Below are positions 6,493 through 11,516 of a stretch of DNA of 11,516 nucleotides, piece by piece (within the stretch, counting starts at the first letter, position 1; the number at the start of each line of letters is the position of its first letter). The DNA comes from Candidatus Firestoneibacteriota bacterium (GTDB taxonomy: Bacteria > JACRDZ01): the NCBI GenBank assembly GCA_016212735.1, contig JACRDZ010000276.1:1-11516 (forward strand). The letters are read 5' to 3'. The notes under the pieces were generated by a model. The model was not told the origin of the DNA. It searched no databases and worked only from the letters and a program-made list of their open reading frames with translations. The translations under genes and the position numbers were made by a program.

Positions 6493-6568
6493 GGCGGCGT
6501 AGCCAAGCGGCTAAGGCAGAGGTCTGCAAAACCTCTATACATCGGTTCAATTCCGTTCGCCGCCTCCA
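6493..6568 (+). tRNA. tRNA-Cys (anticodon GCA)
   Basis: A complete 76-nt cloverleaf. The acceptor stem GGCGGCG (6493-6499) pairs with CGCCGCC (6558-6564). The D-arm is GCC...GGC. The anticodon stem is GAGGT/ACCTC with loop CTGCAAA and anticodon GCA at 6526-6528. The variable loop is short. The T-arm is ATCGG-TTCAATT-CCGTT, which holds one T-T mismatch in its stem. Discriminator T and an encoded CCA (6566-6568) follow. It ends only 9 bp from the stop of the convergent acyltransferase-esterase gene, with no clear terminator between them. Confidence 0.95.
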
Positions 6569-6577
6569 AAAAATATA

Positions 6578-8890
6578 TTAAACTCCTTTTACAAATTCCA
6601 AAATTTTTTCAACAACTTCCGGAAATTTTTCTGTTATAATTACATGATTAGTACTTTTAATGAAATACAATGTTTTTTCAATTGACCCGGCTTCATTATA
6701 AATAATATTGGCACTTTCCGAATCAACTTCATAATCCTCATCAGCCTGAATTATTAATAATGGTTTTTGTATATTTTTAAGATCTTTTCGCATTATATTA
6801 ATTAATTTCATTAATTCATAAATACCTTTTAAAGGCATATGCTTATAATTTACATTTTTATTTTCCGGATCAGATGGAATGAAATTTATTACTCCTTCGC
6901 TTTTTTCAGAAAATGATTTAATTAAATTATTTATTTTATCTATCACAGGCAAAAGAAAAAGATATCTTCCGTATGAATCTCGTAAAAGAATAGGGGATGA
7001 AATTGTTACTGTACCTGCAATTTTATATTTTTCATAACTTGCTAAACGTAATGCTAATGTCCCTCCCATTGAAAAGCCTATAGGAATGATATTATCAGAA
7101 TAAGCGGAGAGTATTTTATAACCGCGTTCAACTGAGGAATACCAATCTTCCCATTCGCAATGAGCAAGATCATATGGTGTTGTCCCATGTCCGGTAAGAC
7201 GAATCCCGAGAACCGAATATCCTTTTTTGAAAAATATATCGCCAAAATATTTCATTTCTTGAGGTGAAGAACTAAAGCCATGTATTAATAAAATCCCTAC
7301 ATTTTTTTGAGAATTTTTGGGTTGTTTTAGGAAAAAAGTATTACCAGGCAGATTGTTCTTTTCCAGAATATTAATATCAACATATTTCTCATCTTGATAC
7401 TTATTTAAATCATTTTGGTATCTGGTATTCTCATCTTCTATAAGAAAATCAACTAATAAGCTATTTATATATTCGGATTTTTCTTTCAATAAAGATGTTA
7501 TTGTATCACTAATTTCATGTATTGGCTGCGCTTCATTAGATATTACCAGCGGAGTGTTTTTAATGCGTATTTCATCAAATGAATGTTTTTGCAGCAGATT
7601 ATCCGATAAAATCATGTAATTGCCATCAGAATGTATTAAATTTGCGCTTTCTGCCTGTTCTAAAAAATTGTTTACTCTACCGTTATTTTCATCCAGAATG
7701 GAATAATATCTTTCAGGATTAATCATATCCCTATGAAAATGCAGCTGTTTATAATGCTGAATGATTTTTATTGCAAGATATAATTTTTCAATGAATTTTC
7801 TTTTGTTTATCCTTTTTTCTTTTTCATTCCCTAATGAACGAATTAATAATTCTGATAATAAATGCAAAGGATTTATTGTAACCAGCCTGTAAATTTCATT
7901 CATATAATCATCGCGCATTTTTATTGAAATTTTCTGACTGCGCATTTTTAAAATTTTTTTAACAACCTGTTCGATTTTATCTCTTCTTTTACTGTTTTTT
8001 ATAGATTCAAAATGATAAAATAAATTAGTTATTTGTTTATCTCGATTAGTTAGATATTTTGAAACAGGGATAGGAGCTCCAAAAGTAAGATCCATATCAG
8101 TATCTTTTAATAATATATTTGATTCGATAAGCATCTCATCACGCACTCGAGAATTTTTTATATCAGAAAAAATATTGATTATTTTTGTTACGAAATTTTC
8201 AGTAATACGAATTGGATAAAAAGTTATATTTACCGGCACAATAAATGTTTCAGCTTGACATTTTACATTAATATCTTCAATGCTTAACTCTTTAGAGAAA
8301 TTTTCACGATATCTTTCAACAAGATCCCAATCTTTATTTTTGTATGCAAGCAAAAAGAGATCTTTATATCTTTGTGCTTTTATTGCAATGACAGCTGATC
8401 CGGTATGCGGTTCACGTCGTATATGCAATTCTCTTGAGTAAACGCTTAATTCCCCGGAAGAGCTTAAAACTTTTTTATCTTTTATCATTCCACCTTCAGG
8501 AAATATGATTATTTTTATTTCTTTTAGACTTTCTTTTGCTAAGAAATCAATAATATTTGGCAAATCCGTAGGAACAGCTCCAATCCCTTTTAAATATTTA
8601 GAAACTTTTTCTTCATTAAAGAATTGCCTTGCTGCAATTGAGCGGCAGACAACACCTTCTTTATTATAAAAAAGATATTGAGGAAGGAATGTTTCTAACC
8701 TTGAAAAATGATTAAAGACAAAAATATTTCCATCTTTGATTTTATTATCAACATCATGCATTTTAATGTTAATTTTTAAGCTTTTTTCGAGAAATTCCAA
8801 TATATTTTTTGTCCACAGGTATTTTTTTTGATCAATAATAAGGTCATCCATATTTAAGGGTATATTTACATTTTCATCATTGTTTATCAC
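6578..8890 (-). CDS. PlsB/PlsC-like acyltransferase fused to Est30-like carboxylesterase
   Basis: A 770-residue protein with two enzymatic halves. Residues about 40-280 form a glycerolipid acyltransferase domain with NHFSRLE (60-66, an HX4E version of the HX4D catalytic motif) and FPEGG (130-134, acyl-acceptor motif). Residues about 325-460 (INPLHLLSELLI onward) resemble the helical region after the catalytic domain in PlsB/GPAT enzymes. Residues about 530-770 form an alpha/beta hydrolase like Geobacillus Est30: HGFSSSP (537-543), nucleophile Ser607 in GFSMGG, Asp719 in a QADEDYEVDSESANIIYNE segment (715-733), and His749 in TNHV. No signal peptide or transmembrane segment is obvious, so action at the inner membrane surface is inferred. 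Start is GTG with GGAGG 10 nt upstream. Possible roles are acyl transfer plus deacylation in lipid turnover, and substrates are unknown. Confidence 0.85.
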   Translation of the reverse strand: MINNDENVNIPLNMDDLIIDQKKYLWTKNILEFLEKSLKINIKMHDVDNKIKDGNIFVFNHFSRLETFLPQYLFYNKEGVVCRSIAARQFFNEEKVSKYLKGIGAVPTDLPNIIDFLAKESLKEIKIIIFPEGGMIKDKKVLSSSGELSVYSRELHIRREPHTGSAVIAIKAQRYKDLFLLAYKNKDWDLVERYRENFSKELSIEDINVKCQAETFIVPVNITFYPIRITENFVTKIINIFSDIKNSRVRDEMLIESNILLKDTDMDLTFGAPIPVSKYLTNRDKQITNLFYHFESIKNSKRRDKIEQVVKKILKMRSQKISIKMRDDYMNEIYRLVTINPLHLLSELLIRSLGNEKEKRINKRKFIEKLYLAIKIIQHYKQLHFHRDMINPERYYSILDENNGRVNNFLEQAESANLIHSDGNYMILSDNLLQKHSFDEIRIKNTPLVISNEAQPIHEISDTITSLLKEKSEYINSLLVDFLIEDENTRYQNDLNKYQDEKYVDINILEKNNLPGNTFFLKQPKNSQKNVGILLIHGFSSSPQEMKYFGDIFFKKGYSVLGIRLTGHGTTPYDLAHCEWEDWYSSVERGYKILSAYSDNIIPIGFSMGGTLALRLASYEKYKIAGTVTISSPILLRDSYGRYLFLLPVIDKINNLIKSFSEKSEGVINFIPSDPENKNVNYKHMPLKGIYELMKLINIMRKDLKNIQKPLLIIQADEDYEVDSESANIIYNEAGSIEKTLYFIKSTNHVIITEKFPEVVEKILEFVKGV

Positions 8891-8900
8891 TATTATTAAA

Positions 8901-8905
8901 CCTCC
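8901..8905 (-). promoter_or_regulatory. ribosome binding site GGAGG for the GTG-initiated fusion gene
   Basis: Consensus GGAGG on the minus strand, 10 nt before GTG at 8890. The next in-frame Met (residue 14) has no comparable Shine-Dalgarno, which favours the GTG start. Confidence 0.65.
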
Positions 8906-8917
8906 ATAAAATTATAA

Positions 8918-8946
8918 AAGACAAAGTGAAATTTATATATTATAAT
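8918..8946 (+). promoter_or_regulatory. possible promoter before the GDT1 remnant
   Basis: A perfect TATAAT (8941-8946) follows AAGACA (8918-8923, 4/6 to TTGACA) after 17 nt. The region is very AT-rich with several other TATAAT-like strings on both strands, so this is only a candidate. Confidence 0.3.
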
Positions 8947-9004
8947 ATCGTCATGTATTTTGTGGTCTTTAATTATTATAACAAAAATAAAAAGGAAAAA
9001 TATT

Positions 9005-9130
9005 ATGGATTATAAATTATTATATACTGTATTTATTTCAGTGTTTATAGCTGAACTTGGTGATAAAACACAATTGGCAACAATGTTATTTGCTGCTGAT
9101 AAGGAAGTGAATAGTTACAATAATTTATAA
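9005..9130 (+). pseudogene. truncated GDT1/UPF0016-family membrane protein (N-terminal remnant)
   Basis: A 41-codon frame encodes a first membrane helix with the GDT1/TMEM165 signature ELGDKTQ (residues 17-23), followed by LATMLFAADKE. Full-length bacterial members are around 190-200 residues or two-gene half-size forms, with two copies of E-x-G-D-K/R-T-x, and act as Mn2+/Ca2+ transporters. Here the reading frame leaves family similarity after residue 34 and stops after SYNNL. No continuation of the family is visible in other frames of 9131-9181. A good Shine-Dalgarno (AAAGGA, 8991-8996, 8 nt spacing) is retained. The simplest reading is a gene cut by deletion. A retained micropeptide is possible but untestable here. 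It may be cotranscribed with tilS, which starts 51 bp later. Confidence 0.75.
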
Positions 9131-9136
9131 ATTTAC

Positions 9137-9164
9137 TTGATTAATTTGAAATAGTGAATATAAT
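9137..9164 (+). promoter_or_regulatory. putative tilS promoter
   Basis: TTGATT (9137-9142) is followed after 16 nt by a perfect TATAAT (9159-9164). Transcription would start near 9171, leaving a very short leader before the ATG at 9182. This could explain the lack of a clear Shine-Dalgarno, but AT-rich context makes chance matches common. Confidence 0.4.
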
Positions 9165-9181
9165 AGAATATAAAAGAAATA

Positions 9182-10702
9182 ATGCAATTAAAAAATAAAG
9201 TATTAAATATAATAATACAAAACAAGCTATTGCAATCTAAAGACAAAGTGCTTTTAGCTGTATCCGGAGGAGCTGATTCTATTGCACTTTTGTACATTTT
9301 TAATAATTTACAAAAAAAAATTAATATATCATTGCAAGTTGCTCATTTTAATCATGGATTCAGAGGCAAGGAATCTGATGCAGATGCTAAATTCGTAAAG
9401 AATTTATGTGTTAAATTAGGGATTCCATGTACTATCAATAAAAAAAATATTCCTCAGTTATTAAAAAAGAACATAGGATTGTCTCCTCAAGATTTTTCAA
9501 GAAAATTAAGATACGAATTTTTAACAGCTACTGCATATAAATATAATTGTAATGTTATTGCAACCGGACATAATTTACATGACCAGACTGAAACAATCTT
9601 ACTGCATTTATTTAGAGGAACAGGCCTTGCTGGGCTTACTGGAATGCAATTGCAAAAAGAGATTAGTTCGGGAATTAATTTAATTCGACCTTTTTTATTT
9701 ATCACACGTAAGGAAATCGAAAATTATTTAAATGAAAATAATATCAAATTTCGTGAAGATAGCTCCAATTTTTCAGATAAATATTTACGCAATCATCTTA
9801 GGCATCATTTTATTCCTGAAATATTAAAACATTATAATCCGAATTTAGATAATTCTTTGTTGAATTTAAGTAAAATAGTGTCAGATGATGATGATTTTTT
9901 AAACAAAATTGTTCAAAAAAAATATGATGAAATTGTCAAAGAAGAAAACGATAATTATTCGATTGATATTAACATTTTAAAAAAACAGCATCCGTCAATT
10001 ATTAAACGTTTATTACGTGAGACATTATTTAATTTTATGTATAAAAAATGTAAAAAGCAGATTCTTCAGTCGTTTTACTCCTTCAGAATGACATCCACGG
10101 AAAAGTGTCATTCTGAGCACATTCGTTTCACTCAGTGTAAACTCCGCGAAGAATCTGCTTTAAAAAAAATTACATATGAACATATAGAATCAATACTAAA
10201 TTTAATGTATAATTCAACAGGGAGAATGATTGATTTACCCTGTAATTATATTGTAAAAAATGAATATGGTAAATTGATATTTAAAGAAAAACGAAATAAA
10301 ATATCTCCTTATGAATATAAGATTTCAGTTCCGTCTGTTAATAATTTTATTGAATTAAATATAAAAATAACAGTTTCCATATGTAAAAAAAGTTTAATTA
10401 AAGATGGAAAAAATAATGCATATTTTTCTTTTACTGAAATTCCGGATAGTTTCATTTTACGTAATAGAAGGGAAGGGGATCGCTTTATACCTTATGGTAT
10501 GAATGGGACTAAAAAACTTAAAAAATTTTTTATTGATTTAAAAATATCAAATGAAAAAAGAGATCAAATACCGCTCATTTTATATGGTAAAGATATAATC
10601 TGGATCATAGATTATCGTAAAAGCAATAAATATAGAATAGAAAATAAAGGGAAATGTATAGTAAAAATAGTTATTGAGTCCTTAGGGGCTGTTACGAAAT
10701 AA
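9182..10702 (+). CDS. tilS: tRNA(Ile)-lysidine synthetase TilS with inserted palindromic element
   Basis: TilS joins lysine to C34 of tRNA-Ile(CAU) using ATP so that it reads AUA, an essential cytoplasmic reaction. The 506-residue product has the N-type PP-loop SGGADS (28-33), VAHFNHGFRGKESDAD (53-68), GHNLHDQTETILLHLFRG (129-146) and RPFLFITRKEIENYL (169-183). The C-terminal domain carries LRNRREGDRFIPYGM (426-440) and LKKFFIDLKI. Residues 292-327 are translated from a 108-bp dispersed palindrome, exactly 36 codons with no in-frame stop. They lie between the helices RLLRETLFNFMYKK and ITYEHIESILNLM, expected to be a loop. The last residues (LGAVTK) and the TAA come from a MITE-like element. 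Without the insert the length would be about 470, usual for the family. All catalytic motifs are intact, so it is probably functional. No strong Shine-Dalgarno precedes the ATG. Confidence 0.93.
   Translation: MQLKNKVLNIIIQNKLLQSKDKVLLAVSGGADSIALLYIFNNLQKKINISLQVAHFNHGFRGKESDADAKFVKNLCVKLGIPCTINKKNIPQLLKKNIGLSPQDFSRKLRYEFLTATAYKYNCNVIATGHNLHDQTETILLHLFRGTGLAGLTGMQLQKEISSGINLIRPFLFITRKEIENYLNENNIKFREDSSNFSDKYLRNHLRHHFIPEILKHYNPNLDNSLLNLSKIVSDDDDFLNKIVQKKYDEIVKEENDNYSIDINILKKQHPSIIKRLLRETLFNFMYKKCKKQILQSFYSFRMTSTEKCHSEHIRFTQCKLREESALKKITYEHIESILNLMYNSTGRMIDLPCNYIVKNEYGKLIFKEKRNKISPYEYKISVPSVNNFIELNIKITVSICKKSLIKDGKNNAYFSFTEIPDSFILRNRREGDRFIPYGMNGTKKLKKFFIDLKISNEKRDQIPLILYGKDIIWIIDYRKSNKYRIENKGKCIVKIVIESLGAVTK
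10054..10161. repeat. dispersed palindromic repeat, copy 3, in frame inside tilS
   Basis: The outer ends AAAGCAG and CTGCTTT bound 108 bp. The left arm reads GCAGATTCTTCAGTCGTTTT and so on to CAGAATGACA. The right arm runs from TGTCATTCTGAGC to GCGAAGAATCTGCTTT. The left arm carries the 'CTTCAGTCGTTT.ACTC' variant seen in the right arm of copy 1. The right arm has extra bases (CACATTCGTTTCACTCAGTGTAAACTC), so the middle of the stem is imperfect. The length is a multiple of three and the frame stays open. Confidence 0.92.
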
Positions 10703-10872
10703 CTTATATATTCAGGCGCTCAGATTCTGGTCAGATTTGGCTGATCCTACTTTCGCAAAATTTGAGACGTAGCACTTAGCTACGTTGAGAATTTTGCTAT
10801 TGAGGATCGGACAAAGATTACCGGAAGATGAGATGCATCAATGTGTAAGTTATTTCGTAACAGCCCCTAAGG
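10680..10872. mobile_element. 193-bp MITE-like element with 27-bp terminal inverted repeats
   Basis: The left terminus (10680-10706, CCTTAGGGGCTGTTACG...) and right terminus (10846-10872) are perfect 27-bp inverted repeats. The interior is also an imperfect palindrome centred near 10775 (GCAAAATT..GACGTAGC-ACTTA-GCTACGT..GAATTTTGC), so the whole element can fold into one long hairpin. It has no transposase and is clearly richer in GC than its surroundings. An 8-bp direct repeat AGGGGCTG occurs at 10684-10691 and 10870-10877, which makes the exact boundary and target duplication uncertain. The element provides the final codons and stop of tilS. It abuts a fragment of the palindromic repeat family. 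The parent transposon family is not recognisable to me. Confidence 0.8.
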
Positions 10873-10876
10873 GGCT

Positions 10877-10892
10877 GCGAAGAATCTGTTTT
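10877..10892. repeat. remnant of dispersed palindromic repeat, copy 4
   Basis: GCGAAGAATCTGTTTT matches only the outer right end of copies 1-3. The rest of the element is absent, and the fragment directly adjoins the MITE-like element. This suggests that the MITE inserted into, or deleted part of, an older palindromic repeat downstream of tilS. Confidence 0.65.
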
Positions 10893-10919
10893 AATATTTT
10901 TAATATAAGGATTATTAAT

Positions 10920-11036
10920 ATGGCTCTTGATTCAAAGTTTAGAAAAATTTTAAGATATTCTTTTTATATTATAATTACAACTATGATAATAAGTAATTTG
11001 ATAATTTATATAAATAACCATTTAATAGAAAAATAA
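10920..11036 (+). CDS. 38-residue single-span membrane micro-protein
   Basis: A short frame starts at ATG with AAGG at 10907-10910, 9 nt upstream. The product has a basic N-terminus (ALDSKFRKILRYS), one hydrophobic segment of about 18-20 residues (FYIIITTMIISNLIIYI) and a short polar tail. It would sit in the inner membrane with the N-terminus inside. The frame is open further upstream to a TTG at 10785, but that stretch is MITE and repeat sequence, so the ATG is preferred. The stop is 1 nt from the GTG of the barrel-protein gene, implying coupled translation. No family is recognised. It could also be a leader peptide for the next gene. Confidence 0.5.
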   Translation: MALDSKFRKILRYSFYIIITTMIISNLIIYINNHLIEK

Positions 11037-11037
11037 A

Positions 11038-11516
11038 GTGCGACTATTAATATTATTTTTAACAATTATTTTATTTACAAACATATATGCTGCATCATAT
11101 ATGTTTGATAATGCCAGAATTTTGAGTTTGGCTGGTGCGGGCGGAGCATCGGAAGCGCTGCCATTGCAATATAATCCTGCAAATTTGAATAATCTGAATT
11201 TTCAATTAATCGAAACCAACTATATTAGATATTATAATTTTTCAGATCTTTATAAAACATCTTTAATTTATGGCTTTCACACGCAAAACCTACCAATAAA
11301 AATAGGATTAATGTACGATAAACAATCAGTTTATGATTTAGACCAGGAAACATTTATTTTTTCATCTGCATTAAAAATAAATAAAATATATTCCGGAATA
11401 AATTTAAAAAAATATGATTTTAATTATCAATCATTAGGAGAACATGATAATAGTTATGGAATTGATATGGGACTTATATATCCTTTTGAACAATTCAATG
11501 TACATCTTATTTCACG
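11038..11516 (+). CDS. exported PorV/PorQ-like outer-membrane beta-barrel protein (partial)
   Basis: An open frame runs from GTG off the end of the window (159 complete codons). Residues 1-18 form a signal peptide (RLLILFLTIILFTNIYA, likely cut after YA). The mature start reads FDNARILSLAGAGGASEALPLQYNPANLNNL, the pattern 'aR..glgGA..A......yNPA.L' typical of PorV/PorQ-type and related FadL-like barrel proteins. The rest shows alternating polar/hydrophobic strands (IKIGLMYDKQ, FIFSSALKINKIYSGINLKKYDF), as expected of an outer-membrane barrel. The GTG start is chosen because it gives a complete signal peptide. The ATG at 11101 falls after the cleavage site. Translation may couple to the micro-ORF 1 nt upstream. 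In some phyla such proteins serve type IX secretion, in others their role is unknown, so function is left open. Confidence 0.7.
   Translation, partial: MRLLILFLTIILFTNIYAASYMFDNARILSLAGAGGASEALPLQYNPANLNNLNFQLIETNYIRYYNFSDLYKTSLIYGFHTQNLPIKIGLMYDKQSVYDLDQETFIFSSALKINKIYSGINLKKYDFNYQSLGEHDNSYGIDMGLIYPFEQFNVHLIS

Noticed and set aside
9487..9705. 72-codon minus-strand frame inside tilS
   Set aside because: Antisense shadow of the conserved TilS catalytic region.
187..10892. CRISPR array made from the recurring palindromic sequences
   Set aside because: Copies are kilobases apart, lie in or near genes, are self-complementary over 30 bp or more, and have no regular spacers.
10785..10919. Upstream extension of the membrane micro-ORF to a TTG start
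   Set aside because: The extension is translated MITE and palindromic repeat sequence. The ATG at 10920 has its own Shine-Dalgarno.

Overview
This is an AT-rich window (GC roughly 28% by eye) from a bacterium that looks diderm. It has a secreted thioredoxin-like/NHL protein, a membrane sensor with a c-type heme site, and, at the right edge, the start of a signal-peptide protein resembling PorV/PorQ-type outer-membrane beta-barrels. The taxon cannot be fixed from this sequence. Low GC, dispersed palindromic repeats and this gene mix would suit one of the poorly cultured candidate phyla, but that is only an impression.

Layout. Bases 1-275 are non-coding: a pyrimidine-rich tract, then a palindromic repeat. 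On the minus strand, 276-2933 holds a two-gene unit: a thioredoxin-fold/NHL-repeat protein followed by an M24 (Xaa-Pro-type) metallopeptidase. A divergent promoter region (2934-3076) separates this from a plus-strand operon: a heme-c/PAS membrane sensor that ends in a degenerate dimerisation helix pair, a 4-oxalocrotonate-tautomerase-family enzyme, and a small conserved protein of unknown function. A near-perfect 34-bp-arm hairpin repeat lies between this operon and a convergent Ppx/GppA phosphatase gene, and the repeat supplies the last codons and stop of that gene. Next are a small FlgM-like gene (minus), tRNA-Cys(GCA) (plus), and a 770-codon minus-strand gene fusing a PlsB/PlsC-like acyltransferase to an Est30-like esterase. 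Divergent from it are a 41-codon remnant of a GDT1-family membrane transporter and tilS (tRNA-Ile lysidine synthetase). A 38-codon membrane micro-ORF and the barrel-protein gene, cut by the window end, follow.

The most striking theme is rewriting of genes by repeats. A 108-bp (exactly 36-codon) palindromic element sits in frame inside tilS, at a point expected to be a loop before the C-terminal half, in the manner of Rickettsia palindromic elements. Relatives of the same element lie 3' of the M24 gene, at the 3' end of the Ppx/GppA gene, and as a remnant at 10877-10892. A separate 193-bp MITE-like element with perfect 27-bp terminal inverted repeats supplies the last residues and stop codon of tilS and abuts that remnant.

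The other notable items are the acyltransferase-esterase fusion and the heme-sensor/tautomerase/unknown-protein operon. The sensor keeps its sensing parts but lacks a kinase output domain.
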